Shown: piece after piece, positions 8,353 to 17,384 of the stretch
Numbering within the stretch: the stretch's first letter is position 1
Layout of the letters: each line of letters begins with the position of its first letter
The notes under the pieces: model-generated
What the model saw: only the letters and a program-made list of their open reading frames with translations
What the model was told of the DNA's origin: nothing
Database searches by the model: none
Assembly (NCBI GenBank): GCA_934149305.1
Contig: CAKPEF010000018.1
Span: 1 to 38,921, forward strand
Source: an uncultured Clostridia bacterium
Lineage (GTDB): Bacteria > Bacillota > Clostridia > TANB77 > UBA1234
DNA length: 38,921 nt
Reading direction: 5' to 3'
Made by a program: the position numbers and the translations under genes

Positions 8353-10102
8353 ATGAGTAAATATTTTAATAATGCACTAATCGGAAATTCAAATATTTTA
8401 GGCTGTTTGACGGATAAAGGAGAGTTAATAAGACTCTATTATCCTAATATAGATTACTTTCAAAATATAGATAGTTACAAATTTGGAATACTAGATAATA
8501 ATGTTAAGTGGTTTGAAAATGCAAATGCTAAAAAGCAATATTATGAGGGAAATATCTTGTATACAGAGCTTGAAATGGATGGCGTAGAAATTTTGCAAAG
8601 AGACTATGTACTTCCTAAAAAAGATATAGTAGTTAGAAAATTAAAGTTTAGTAAAAAAGTAAATTTATTTGTGTATTCAAAGTTGAATTCAGATGTAAAT
8701 AAAAAAGTGTCTGGAATGGTAATAGATAATACACTTATTCAGTACTGTCAAGATATGTATATGGCGACATTTTCAAATCAAAAAATATCGAATTATCAAA
8801 TAAATAATTCAAAGTATACATTAGAAAACGGAAATCTGTATCCAGAAGATTATATAGGAATGTCAGAAGATTCGGCCATCTTATATGAAAATACAGATGA
8901 CATAACAATATACATTCTATTTAATTCAAAGCTTAAAGAGACTCTTGAAGATATAAACTGGTGTAAAGCACAAGCTGAAAACTTATTTTATGACACAACA
9001 AAAAAATATTGGAAAGATTATTTAGAAAAATATAGTTCTAACAATATTTTAAAGGATTTAAACAAAATAAAAGAAAAAGAAATAATAGAAAGAACAATCT
9101 TAATGTATGCACTACTTTCAAATCCTAAAACAGGTGCAGTGCTAGCAAGTCCAGATGTAGATGAAAATTTTGAAAGATGTGGCAGATATGGTTATTGCTG
9201 GCCAAGAGATGCATTATTTATAAACAAATCATTAAACATACTAGGAATGAGGCATCTAACCGAAAAGTTCTATGATGTGTGGGCTAAAAAAGCACAGTTC
9301 GATTCACGGAATATTTGAACAAAGATACTATTCAAACGGTGAACTTGCTCCATCATGGGGAATACAAATAGATGAAACAGCATCAATTTTAATAGGTGTG
9401 CATGAAAACGGAAAATGGAGAAAACATGAAGACTTGATATATAAAGCAACTGTTGCATTATTAAACTTTTTAACAGAGGAACATATCTCTAAAAATTGTT
9501 TTGACTTGTGGGAAGAAAGAAAAGGTATGCACTTATATTCAACAGCAAGTATATACGAGGGATTAAAAGTCGCAAATGAAATGCTAATGAGTATAAATCC
9601 GTTAAAGTATAAAAAACTATCGCCAATAATAGAGTTAGAAACAAGAAATATTAAAAAAGCAATAAAAGAAAAATTCGTAAAAGAAAATAAATTTATAAGA
9701 AGTTTAGATAATGAGCAGACAGACATATCACTACTTTCCGTTGTAGTTCCATTTGATATAATAGACATAAAAGATGAATGTGTAAAAAACACCGTAGAGC
9801 AAATCGAAAACAAACTAAGACTTGAAAACGGTGGATATATGCGATATGAGGGAGATAATTATATAGGCGGAAACGCGTGGATTATATCATCACTTTGGCT
9901 TGCATTATACTATATAAAAGTTGGTAACATAGAAAGAGCACACGAACTATTTAACTGGGTAACAGAGCATGCAGACAATTTAAACTTCTTGCCAGAACAA
10001 ATAAATAGAAATGGGCACAATTCAGTATGGGTAATGCAACTTTCATGGTCACACGCAATGTATGTAATCGTAAAAAATGAATTATTAGGCAAAAACAAAT
10101 AA
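8353..10102 (+). CDS. GH15 glucoamylase-like glycoside hydrolase, with one CGG frameshift
   Basis: Predicted inverting alpha-glucosidase of the GH15 (glucoamylase/glucodextranase) family. The start at 8353 follows GTGGAGG. The N-terminal half is a beta-sandwich-like region; the catalytic barrel begins with GRYGYCWPRDA (about residue 277) and continues with NGELAPSWGIQIDETA, a characteristic family motif, and ends with QLSWSHAMYVI. The reading frame breaks at 9307: the in-frame triplet is CGG, and skipping its C gives GGA and joins the halves as FDS-GIFEQRYY, for 582 residues in all. Without a +1 shift the protein stops at 9318, inside the catalytic domain. No signal peptide is seen, so it probably acts on intracellular glycans. 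The family is secure; the exact substrate is not. Confidence 0.85.
9307..9310 (+). other. CGGA +1 frameshift site (GH15)
   Basis: In-frame CGG after TCA; skipping C at 9307 gives GGA (Gly319) and restores the family motif downstream. Confidence 0.8.
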
Positions 10103-10124
10103 GCAAGTGTAAGAGGTGTAATAA

Positions 10125-11489
10125 ATGGCAAAAACTCAAACAATTTTTGTATGCAACAATTGTGGAAACGAATCTCCAAAATGGTTGCGGAAAATGTCCA
10201 GCTTGTAATAGCTGGAATTCTTTTTATGAGGAAAAAATTCAAAAAGATACAAAAGCAGGTACTACTAAGCGAATAAGTGATGCAGATGTAGTAAAACTAA
10301 ATACAGTAGAGGCTAAAACATATGATAGAACAAAAACAGGGATACAAGAATTAGATAGAGTCTTGGGTGGAGGTTTAGTTCAAGGCTCTCTCATATTGCT
10401 AGGCGGAGAACCAGGAATACGGAAAATCAACACTAATACTTCAGATATGTAATAATATAAAGGAAGATGGAGAAGTATTATATGTATCAGGAGAGGAATC
10501 CGCAAGCCAAATAAAAATGAGAGCAGATAGACTAAAAATAAATAATGATAAAATTTCTTTTTTGCGGAGAAACTAGTGTTGAGTTAATTGAAGAAAAAAT
10601 ACAAAAAGAAAAACCAGTATTTATGGTAATAGACTCAATACAAACAATGTATAGCGAAGAACTTTCAGCAGCACCGGGCAGTGTAAGTCAAGTAAGAGAA
10701 ATAACAGCTAGAATAATGCAGATGTGTAAAAAGCAAAACATAACAACAGTAATAATAGGGCATGTAACAAAAGATGGTTCAATAGCAGGTCCTAGAGTGC
10801 TAGAACATATGGTAGATACAGTATTATACTTAGAGGGGGAAAGATATTTTACATACAGAATTTTAAGAAGCGTAAAAAATAGATTTGGTTCAACAAATGA
10901 AGTAGGATTATTTGAAATGCGTGAAGAGGGAATGGTAGAGGTAACAAACCCTTCAGAAATTTTAATATCAGAAAGAGATGGAAATCCATCAGGTTCACTT
11001 GTAATGGCAACAATGGAAGGCACTAGACCAATGCTAATAGAAGTACAAGCACTCCTTGCACCAACACCATTTGGGCTTCCAAAAAGGACAGGCATAGGAA
11101 TTGACTATAATAGACTCGCACTTCTAATGGCAGTTTTAGAAAAAAGAGGAGGACTATCAATAAGCAATCAAGACGCATATGTTAATATCGTAAGTGGAAT
11201 AAAAGTAAACGAGCCAGCTGCGGATCTTGGCATAGCACTTGCAGTTGCGTCAAGCTATAAAAACGTTCCAATATCTAAAGATTTAGTAGCAATTGGAGAA
11301 ATAGGATTAACAGGCGAAGTAAGAAGCGTAAGCTCTGTCGAAAAAAGAATAAAAGAAGCAGAAAAACTCGGATTTAAGACATGCATTGTGCCGGAAAACA
11401 GTAAAAAACAATTGAAAATAGAAACTAAAATAAATATAATAGGTGTGAAAGATGTGAGAGAAGCACTAAAAGTCTGTGGCATCGTATAA
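10125..11489 (+). CDS. radA: DNA repair protein RadA, with three CGG frameshifts
   Basis: RadA (Sms) is a RecA-like, DnaB-like motor that drives branch migration in recombinational repair. The start at 10125 follows AAGAGGTG. Reading requires three +1 shifts, at 10188, 10420 and 10565, each an in-frame CGGA that becomes GGA. With these skipped the protein has 453 residues, the normal length, with no loss: a C4 zinc finger (CNNCG and GKCPAC, about residues 10-28), Walker A GGEPGIGKST (93-102), the RadA signature KNRFGSTNEVG, and a Lon-like C-terminal domain. The shifts fall at Gly22 of the finger, Gly99 of Walker A and Gly147. disA follows 34 bases later, the usual radA-disA order in Firmicutes. 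Confidence 0.93.
10188..10191 (+). other. CGGA +1 frameshift site 1 in radA
   Basis: In-frame CGG after TTG; skipping C at 10188 gives Gly22 and restores the zinc-finger sequence WLGKCPAC. Confidence 0.85.
10420..10423 (+). other. CGGA +1 frameshift site 2 in radA
   Basis: In-frame CGG after ATA; skipping C at 10420 gives Gly99 and restores Walker A PGIGKST. Confidence 0.88.
10565..10568 (+). other. CGGA +1 frameshift site 3 in radA
   Basis: In-frame CGG after TTG; skipping C at 10565 gives Gly147 and avoids the TAG two codons later. Confidence 0.85.
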
Positions 11490-11523
11490 AAAGCTTTAAA
11501 AGTAAGTTTGGAGGAAATTTAGT

Positions 11524-12603
11524 ATGAGAAATGAAACAGGAAAAAATCAAGAACTATATCAAATATTAAAAATGGTTGCACCAGGAACAGATTTAAGAGA
11601 GGGATTAGAAAACATATTAAAAGCAAGAACAGGAGCACTTATAGTAATAAGTGATTCAGAAGAAGTAATGAAACTTGCAGATGGTGGCTTCAAAATAAAT
11701 GAAGAGTACACACCGGCAAAAATGTATGAGCTTGCCAAGATGGATGGAGCAATAGTCTTAAGTAAAGATGCTAAAAAAATAGTTTTAGCAAATACACAGT
11801 TAATCCCTGATGCATCAATCCCTACAATCGAAACAGGAACGAGACATAGAACAAGTGAAAGAATGGCAAAACAAACAAACGAACTAGTAATAAGCATATC
11901 GCAGAGAAGAAACTTAATCACAATATTTAAAGGTAATTTCAGATATGTAATAAAAGAAAGTGCAAATGTACTTTCAAGAGCAAATCAAGCACTACAAACA
12001 GTTGAAAAATATAAGGCGACATTTGATGAAACAATATCAACACTTAACGAATTCGAATTTGATGATGTAGTAACATTAGAAAATGTAGTAATATCAGTGC
12101 AAAGAGCAGAACTTTGCATGAGAGTAGTAAACGAAGTAAATAGATATATAATAGAGCTTGGAGATGAGGGAAGACTAATCGAACTTCAATTAACAGAGCT
12201 AACAAAAAATCTAGATATAGAAGAATACTTGCTAATAAAAGACTATATAAGAGGCGAAATAACTGTAGAAGATGCACTAGACAAAATATCAGATTTATCA
12301 AGACAAGAGTTAATGGATTCAAACAACATAGTAAAACTATTAGGATATGATACAGAAACGAGAATGGAGGACATCGAAGTATCGCCAAAAGGATATAGAC
12401 AATTAAGTAAAATACCAAAAACGCCAATCAATATAATAGACAACATGAATAAACTATTAGGCGATTTTAAACACATAATTAGAGCAACAATCGAAGAATT
12501 AGATGATGTAGAGGGAATAGGTGAAGTAAGAGCTAAAAATATAAAACAAGGCATAAAAAGAATGCATGAGCAAGTAATATATGATTCAAAATATTATAGA
12601 TAA
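11524..12603 (+). CDS. disA: Diadenylate cyclase DisA, DNA-integrity scanning protein
   Basis: Octameric enzyme that makes cyclic di-AMP from two ATP and reports DNA integrity, for example at sporulation. The 359 residues match the family. The N-terminal DAC domain (about 1-150) shows MDGAIVLS and GTRHRTSERMAKQ, the catalytic DGA and RHR motifs. A helical linker follows, and the C-terminal helix-hairpin-helix region contains LDDVEGIGEVRAKNIKQG. ATG at 11524 follows GGAGGAA. It is coupled to radA upstream. A degenerate fragment of its own mid-gene sequence occurs again at about 14027-14089. Confidence 0.96.
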   Translation: MRNETGKNQELYQILKMVAPGTDLREGLENILKARTGALIVISDSEEVMKLADGGFKINEEYTPAKMYELAKMDGAIVLSKDAKKIVLANTQLIPDASIPTIETGTRHRTSERMAKQTNELVISISQRRNLITIFKGNFRYVIKESANVLSRANQALQTVEKYKATFDETISTLNEFEFDDVVTLENVVISVQRAELCMRVVNEVNRYIIELGDEGRLIELQLTELTKNLDIEEYLLIKDYIRGEITVEDALDKISDLSRQELMDSNNIVKLLGYDTETRMEDIEVSPKGYRQLSKIPKTPINIIDNMNKLLGDFKHIIRATIEELDDVEGIGEVRAKNIKQGIKRMHEQVIYDSKYYR

Positions 12604-12611
12604 AAATAACT

Positions 12612-12741
12612 AGTTACCATTCAGTCTTAAAAATAAAAAGTATATATCAAATGTAAATGTGTGCTATGAAATTGTAGCGGAGCTTAAGTGTGCTCCATAA
12701 AAACATTATAATTCAGTTTTAAATTAAGTCTGAATAGTAAC
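12612..12741 (+). repeat. MITE-like palindromic element, copy 2
   Basis: Terminal inverted repeats AGTTACCATTCAGTCTTAA (12612-12630) and TTAAGTCTGAATAGTAAC (12724-12741) match at nearly every position. The core GGAGCTTAAGTGTGCTCC lies near 12680. It fills the gap between disA and the HipA-like gene; no open frame is present. Confidence 0.75.
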
Positions 12742-12768
12742 AATAACTATGCAATGGGGTGAATAAAT

Positions 12769-13926
12769 ATGTATTATCTAAAGCTATATGATGACGATCT
12801 TTTATCGTTTGATATGGAAAATGATTTAGGATTAAAAATATCTAATATAAAGATATTAAGCAATAACAAGAATGTTTTTCCGATTTGTCTGAAAGATGTA
12901 GTAAATGAAGAAAAAATAGAAGAATTTATAAAGTCAAGAGTAATACCTAAAAATAGAACTTTCGTACAGACAATATTAGAAATGGCTGGATTAAATATAA
13001 ATGATAGAAAGGCAATTATCGATGTAAGTAAAGGATTATCACTAATAGACAGCTACTGGATAGTTCAAGATAATACATTAAAGTTTAAAGATTATAATTT
13101 ATATGATAATGACTTTTCAGAAGTTTTATCATTAGTTGCTTTTACAGGGTATTCGTCAAAAATATCAAATTTGATATCATCTCCTGAGTTTACAACTAAT
13201 GGAATATTGCCAAAAGCATGGAGAAGAATCAAAAATGAAGTGTATTTATATAAAGGTAGCACAGCTTTATACCAAGCTGCAAATACAGGTTTTGAGCCAT
13301 ATTGTGAATACTATTCAAGTCAGGTAGCGGCTAAAATGGGGATAGATCATGTCGAGTACAATTTAAGTAGATGGAGAAAAATGCAAGCTTCAACTTGTAA
13401 ATTATTTACTAGTGCGGATGTTTCTTATGTGCAAATTGGAGATGTTGTTTCTTCTGGTGGAATCAGGAAAACATATGAGTATATAAAAAAATTAGGATTT
13501 GAAAAAAAGTTTACAGATATGATTTTGTTTGATGCTATATGCATTAACCCTGATAGACACTTTGGAAATTTTGGATTATTAAGAGATAATCATACAGGAA
13601 ATTTTATAGATTTTGCGCCAATATTTGATAATGGAGAAAGTTTGTTATCAAAAACTATGCCAGATGTTTTTAACGATATTAATGTTTTTAAAGAATATAT
13701 TGAAAAAGAAGAGGTTAATATTTCTTATTATGGAGTTAGTTATGATGATTTAGTTAAAGAATTTTGCGATAAAGATAAAATTAAGCAATTAAGAAAACTG
13801 CTTAATTTCAAGTTTAAGAAACATAGTAGTTATAATTTGCCTGCCAAAAGGCTTAATTGCTTGAATTATATGATCCAAACTAGGGCGAAAAAATTTATTG
13901 ATTTGATAAACAAGAAAGAAAATTAA
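12769..13926 (+). CDS. HipA-like serine/threonine kinase domain protein
   Basis: A 385-residue protein whose C-terminal half carries HipA-family kinase motifs: INPDRHFGNFGLLRD (about residues 260-275, catalytic loop) and DFAPIFDNGES (metal-binding DFx-like segment followed by the family's FDN). An upstream YLYKGS may hold the ATP-binding lysine. HipA kinases phosphorylate translation factors such as glutamyl-tRNA synthetase and act as persistence toxins, usually beside a HipB regulator. No HipB-like helix-turn-helix gene is adjacent, so this is a stand-alone HipA-like protein. ATG at 12769 has GGGGTG upstream. It starts the accessory stretch and is preceded by a palindromic element. Confidence 0.75.
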   Translation: MYYLKLYDDDLLSFDMENDLGLKISNIKILSNNKNVFPICLKDVVNEEKIEEFIKSRVIPKNRTFVQTILEMAGLNINDRKAIIDVSKGLSLIDSYWIVQDNTLKFKDYNLYDNDFSEVLSLVAFTGYSSKISNLISSPEFTTNGILPKAWRRIKNEVYLYKGSTALYQAANTGFEPYCEYYSSQVAAKMGIDHVEYNLSRWRKMQASTCKLFTSADVSYVQIGDVVSSGGIRKTYEYIKKLGFEKKFTDMILFDAICINPDRHFGNFGLLRDNHTGNFIDFAPIFDNGESLLSKTMPDVFNDINVFKEYIEKEEVNISYYGVSYDDLVKEFCDKDKIKQLRKLLNFKFKKHSSYNLPAKRLNCLNYMIQTRAKKFIDLINKKEN

Positions 13927-14026
13927 AGAAATTAGAGTAAATATTTATAAGTCATCAAATCAAAATAATTAATGTTTTTAAAATGTGAAGACAGTTGTAT
14001 AGATGGGTGTTATTTCGTGGAGTATT

Positions 14027-14089
14027 GAAGTGAAAAAATATAAAGAAATATTTGATGAACTAATATCAACACATAACGAACTTGAATTT
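14027..14089 (+). pseudogene. Degenerate fragment of disA
   Basis: About 60 bases match disA 12001-12060 at roughly four fifths of positions, including TTTGATGAA, AATATCAACAC and TAACGAA. It lies between the HipA-like gene and tag and codes for nothing intact. Probably left by a duplication or an exchange that brought in the neighbouring genes. Confidence 0.6.
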
Positions 14090-14115
14090 ATAGTAGATAA
14101 GAGAGGTACTGCATT

Positions 14116-14700
14116 ATGGTAAGATGCAAATGGTGCAATTTGAAAAATGAAAAATACATAGAATACCACGATAAAGAGTGGGGCGTACCTGTATATGAAG
14201 ATAGACACTTATACGAAATGCTAATATTAGAATCATTCCAAGCAGGCTTATCTTGGGAATGTATATTAAACAAAAGAGAAGCTTTTAGAAAAGCATTTGA
14301 TAACTTTGAAATAGATAAAGTATGCACTTATGATAATAAAAAAGTACAAGAGTTACTAAAAAATGAGAATATCGTAAGAAACAAATTAAAAATAAACGCG
14401 ACTATAACAAATAGTAAAACATTTAAAGAAATACAAAAAGAATACAAAACATTCTCAAACTACATATGGAGTTTTACTGATAATAAAGTAATCTATGAAG
14501 CAGATAAAACAAGGTCGGAGTTATCAGATGCGATTTCAAAAGACTTGCAGAAAAGAGGAATGAAATTTGTTGGAACAACAATTATTTATTCATATTTACA
14601 GGCAATAGGCGTAATATATTCGCACCAAAAAGAATGTTTTATGTATAAAAAAGCCAACAATAAAAAGCAAAATATTAAAGTAATAGATATAGGAGCATAG
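14116..14700 (+). CDS. tag: DNA-3-methyladenine glycosylase I
   Basis: Base-excision repair enzyme that removes 3-methyladenine. The family signature is clear: zinc-snap residues in the N-terminal RCKWCNLKNEKYIEYHDKEW, the substrate-pocket region ILESFQAGLSWECIL and GMKFVGTTIIYSYLQAIG. At 194 residues it is the normal length. The C-terminal tail from about residue 176 (KKANNKKQNIKVID) is lysine-rich and unlike the second half of the zinc site in Escherichia coli Tag, where conserved histidines sit. The H of YSHQKECF probably supplies one ligand. Confidence 0.93.
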   Translation: MVRCKWCNLKNEKYIEYHDKEWGVPVYEDRHLYEMLILESFQAGLSWECILNKREAFRKAFDNFEIDKVCTYDNKKVQELLKNENIVRNKLKINATITNSKTFKEIQKEYKTFSNYIWSFTDNKVIYEADKTRSELSDAISKDLQKRGMKFVGTTIIYSYLQAIGVIYSHQKECFMYKKANNKKQNIKVIDIGA

Positions 14701-14740
14701 TGTAATATGAATATAAAACAAAGAATGAAGGAGTAGCATT

Positions 14741-15181
14741 ATGAATAGTATATGTGGCGTTAATTGTGATGAATGTAAAATTAAAGACAAATGCAAGGGT
14801 TGTGCCAATACAAATGGACATCCGTGGGGCGGAGACTGCATTTTGGCAGAATTTTGCTATGATAAAAACGGAAATACTAAGGAAAAAATCACTGAATATA
14901 AAAAAATTTACTCAAAGAAATTTATGGGCTTAATTTAGGATTTATTTCAAAAATAGAAGAATTATATCCGCTAAATGGTATATTTGTGAATCTTGAATAT
15001 GAGCTTCCAAATGGAGAAAAAATCAAATTGTTAAAGGATAATAATATTTATTTAGGAACTCAATTACCTAAAAAAATAGTGCTGGATATTATGGCATAGT
15101 AGCAGATAATGATTACATACTAGTAAGTGAATATGACAACAACTATCAAAATGCAAAAATTATCATTTACAAGCATAGATA
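14741..15181 (+). pseudogene. DUF3795-type cysteine-rich protein, frameshifted
   Basis: Begins with MNSICGVNCDECKIKD and CKGCANTNGHPWGGDC, the pattern of DUF3795 proteins (possible metal-binding cysteines), after a GAAGGAG site. The frame then breaks twice by one missing base: within the A-rich AAAGAAA near 14917-14925 and in an A-run near 15070-15076. Read across both, the product continues through LNLGFISKIEELYPLNGIF and NSAGYYGIVADNDYIL to YKHR at 15181. Unlike the other frameshifts in this window these are losses in A-runs and involve no CGG, so they look like real decay or homopolymer errors. No function is assigned. Confidence 0.6.
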
Positions 15182-15185
15182 AGGT

Positions 15186-15416
15186 GTGGGAAAACAAATA
15201 GTAAATTATATTTCAAAGAAAGATTATTCTAGTAAAAATATAAATCTTATAAATTGTATAGCTGTTATTATAGGCGGAATATCAGCTTACTTTTTAAAAT
15301 TTGGAATATCTTCAATAAATGCAATTATAGTTACAAGTTTGATAACGATAGTTGGAAATTATATTAATAATAAAATAATGATAAATAAAGGTAGTAGTAG
15401 TTATGAAAATAAGTGA
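15186..15416 (+). CDS. Small membrane protein, unknown
   Basis: A 76-residue ORF from GTG at 15186 behind AAGGTGTG-type sequence. Two hydrophobic segments are visible (INCIAVIIGGISAYFL and NAIIVTSLITIVGNYI) separated by a short turn, with a lysine-rich N-terminus. It overlaps the next gene by 14 bases, which suggests they are translated together. No family recognised. Confidence 0.45.
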   Translation: MGKQIVNYISKKDYSSKNINLINCIAVIIGGISAYFLKFGISSINAIIVTSLITIVGNYINNKIMINKGSSSYENK

Positions 15417-16086
15417 ATTAAACGCGGAATATGATAAATTACAATTACAGTATGGAGCAAAGGAGTTAACATCTATATATAATGGAGGATGCACTAATAA
15501 TCCAGATTTTTGTTTTGTTTTTATGAATCCTACTGGGAAAAATATTGCATCAGATCCAAATTGGAAAGGGAGAAGATCTCCTTGGATTGGAACTAAGAAT
15601 ATATGGAAATTGTTTTATAGAATAGGATTACTTGATGAAGAAATATATAGTGATATTATGTCAAAAAAGCCACAAGAGTGGGATGAAAAATTTGCGGATT
15701 TAGTATATGCTGATGTAGAAAAACACAAATATTTTATAACTAATTTAGGAAAATGTACACAGGTAGATGCTAGAGTATTACCAAATTCGGTTTATAGTCA
15801 ATATTTAGATTTATTATGCAAAGAAATAGAAATAATTAATCCTAAGACAATTATAACACTTGGAAATCAAGTAAGTTCTATTGTGTTGGATAAAAATATA
15901 TCAGTATCTCAATGTAGAAAACAAAACTTTTTAAAGAATATAGCTGGTATGGAATATAAAGTATACCCAGTTTATTATCCTATTGGAAATGGAATGATGA
16001 ATATAGACAAAGCAATTGAAGACTTAAATTTTATTATAAAAACAAATACAAAAAGTCAAAAAGAAATTGAAGATTTTGAAAGGTAA
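15403..16086 (+). CDS. Uracil-DNA glycosylase superfamily protein
   Basis: A 227-residue member of the UDG-like fold. Visible motifs are FCFVFMNPTGKNIASDP (about residues 35-51, matching the GxxPG-type active-site loop), IITLGNQVSSIVL and VYPVYYPIGNG, which corresponds to the DNA-binding loop that reads HPSP or similar in other families. The usual catalytic Asp/Asn positions are not certain. It could remove deaminated bases, or be one of the divergent superfamily members of unknown activity found in mobile regions. It overlaps the small membrane protein gene upstream, and two terminators follow. Confidence 0.65.
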   Translation: MKISELNAEYDKLQLQYGAKELTSIYNGGCTNNPDFCFVFMNPTGKNIASDPNWKGRRSPWIGTKNIWKLFYRIGLLDEEIYSDIMSKKPQEWDEKFADLVYADVEKHKYFITNLGKCTQVDARVLPNSVYSQYLDLLCKEIEIINPKTIITLGNQVSSIVLDKNISVSQCRKQNFLKNIAGMEYKVYPVYYPIGNGMMNIDKAIEDLNFIIKTNTKSQKEIEDFER

Positions 16087-16112
16087 CGTCACCGACAAAC
16101 TACAATTTTTAG

Positions 16113-16145
16113 AGCAGGTAATTAGTTGATAATTATCTGCTTTTA
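16113..16145 (+). terminator. Terminator after the UDG-like gene
   Basis: AGCAGGTAATTA pairs with TAATTATCTGCT (12 pairs, one G-T) around a five-base loop and is followed by TTTT. Confidence 0.8.
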
Positions 16146-16182
16146 TAATAGGATGAGTAAAAATGAAATACTAATTTGCAAG

Positions 16183-16211
16183 AGAAATTATTTTTTATAA
16201 TTTCTTTTTTT
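16183..16211 (+). terminator. Second terminator-like hairpin
   Basis: AGAAATTAT pairs with ATAATTTCT around TTTTT and is followed by seven T. It insulates the TetR remnant from upstream reading. Confidence 0.75.
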
Positions 16212-16214
16212 CTA

Positions 16215-16249
16215 TTGACAAGACTAATCCAATTAGCCAATATTATAAT
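16215..16249 (+). promoter_or_regulatory. Promoter and operator-like dyad before the TetR remnant
   Basis: A perfect -35 (TTGACA, 16215) is followed by the dyad CTAAT-CCA-ATTAG (16224-16236) and TATAAT at 16244. The 23-base spacing to that TATAAT is too long, so CAATAT at 16238 may serve instead. The arrangement is typical of an autoregulated repressor gene. Confidence 0.45.
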
Positions 16250-16266
16250 TAGTTATGGAGGATAAT

Positions 16267-16627
16267 ATGCTAAAAAATAGTATCAGGATATGAAGCTTTA
16301 AAAAATATGTGTTATGCTTTTTATGATTATGCTACCAATAATAAAGGAGTCTTTACTGCTATGCTTTGGTATAACAAGTATGAGAGCGTTGAAAAAGAAA
16401 AAGCTACTACAAGACTTTTTAATATGATATTTAAAGTAATGAAACCCTTAGATATTAGTGATGTTAATATAAATCATATTATAAGAACATTAAGAAGTTT
16501 TTTAGAGGGATTTTCTTTACTTGTAAACAATAATTCCTTTGGGAATCCTGTATCAATTAAAGAAAGTTTTGATTTGTCATTAGAAATAATTATGAATGGT
16601 ATAAAGCCATTAGAAGGAGTAAAATAA
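16267..16627 (+). pseudogene. TetR-family regulator, N-terminal domain deleted
   Basis: A ribosome site GGAGGATAAT and ATG at 16267 are intact, but after three codons the frame breaks in an A-run and joins the C-terminal ligand-binding part of a TetR/AcrR-like regulator (SGYEALKNMCYAFYDYATN through IKPLEGVK). The DNA-binding helix-turn-helix is missing altogether. The C-terminal part remains open for about 115 codons. It ends one base before the YoaP-like gene, which it probably once controlled. Confidence 0.55.
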
Positions 16628-16628
16628 T

Positions 16629-17384
16629 ATGAATGAATATATAAATTTAACATTAGAAAATATTGATGATGAGCATATTTGTTGTGCTATAGGAGATAAA
16701 AAGCATCAAATAGGTGTCAATAGTAAAAAAGAATGGATTAAAAGAAAGTTGAAAGATGGTCATATTTTTAGAAAATTAAATGCTAGAGGAAAAGCATTTA
16801 TCGAATATGAGCCAATAGAAACAGCATGGGTGCCCGTTAGTGGTAAGAATTATGAATATATTTATTGCTTATGGGTTGCAGGAAGTTTTAAAGGTAAAGG
16901 AATTGCAAAAGAATTATTAGAATATGCAATAAATGATTCTAAAGAAAAAGGTATAAGTGGCATTTGTACTTTAACTTCTAAAAAGAAAAAGCCTTTTATT
17001 AGTGAAAAAGAGTTTTTTATACATTATGGCTTTGAAGTTGTTGATGAAATAGGCGATTATGAATTGTTAGCACTTCAATTTGAAACAAGTGAAGTACCTA
17101 AATTTAATGATAATGCTAGAAATATGAAAATCGATAATCAGGACTTTACAATTTATTATAGTAATGAGTGTCCTTATGTGGAGTATGAAGTAAAAGAATT
17201 GTCAGAATATGCAAAAGAAAATAATATTATGATTAAATTTATCAAAATTGATTCTTTGAAAAAAGCCAAAAATGCACCTTGTGTATTTAATAACTGGGCT
17301 AATTTTTATAAAGGAAAATTTGTATCAAATACTATATTAAATGCTAATTCTTTTGAAAAGTTGATTAGCCAATATCAAGAATAA
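16629..17384 (+). CDS. GNAT acetyltransferase with YoaP-like C-terminal domain
   Basis: A 251-residue protein with the layout of Bacillus YoaP. The N-terminal GNAT domain (about 1-150) has the acetyl-CoA loop GSFKGKGIAKELLEYA, and the C-terminal part is a thioredoxin-like YoaP domain with the CP pair in YYSNECPYVEYEV. The substrate is not known. ATG at 16629 follows AAGGAGTAAAATA, partly inside the end of the TetR remnant. Position behind an operator-bearing but broken regulator suggests former drug- or stress-inducible control, an inference only. Confidence 0.8.
   Translation: MNEYINLTLENIDDEHICCAIGDKKHQIGVNSKKEWIKRKLKDGHIFRKLNARGKAFIEYEPIETAWVPVSGKNYEYIYCLWVAGSFKGKGIAKELLEYAINDSKEKGISGICTLTSKKKKPFISEKEFFIHYGFEVVDEIGDYELLALQFETSEVPKFNDNARNMKIDNQDFTIYYSNECPYVEYEVKELSEYAKENNIMIKFIKIDSLKKAKNAPCVFNNWANFYKGKFVSNTILNANSFEKLISQYQE

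Noticed and set aside
9284..9290. Homopolymer A-run error as cause of the GH15 frameshift
   Set aside because: Possible, but repairing it there gives a poorer joint than dropping the C at 9307, and the latter follows the rule of the other seven sites.
12044..12554. Long minus-strand ORFs opposite disA, rho, prs and others
   Set aside because: They are leucine-, serine- and phenylalanine-rich mirror frames of well-supported genes without ribosome sites.
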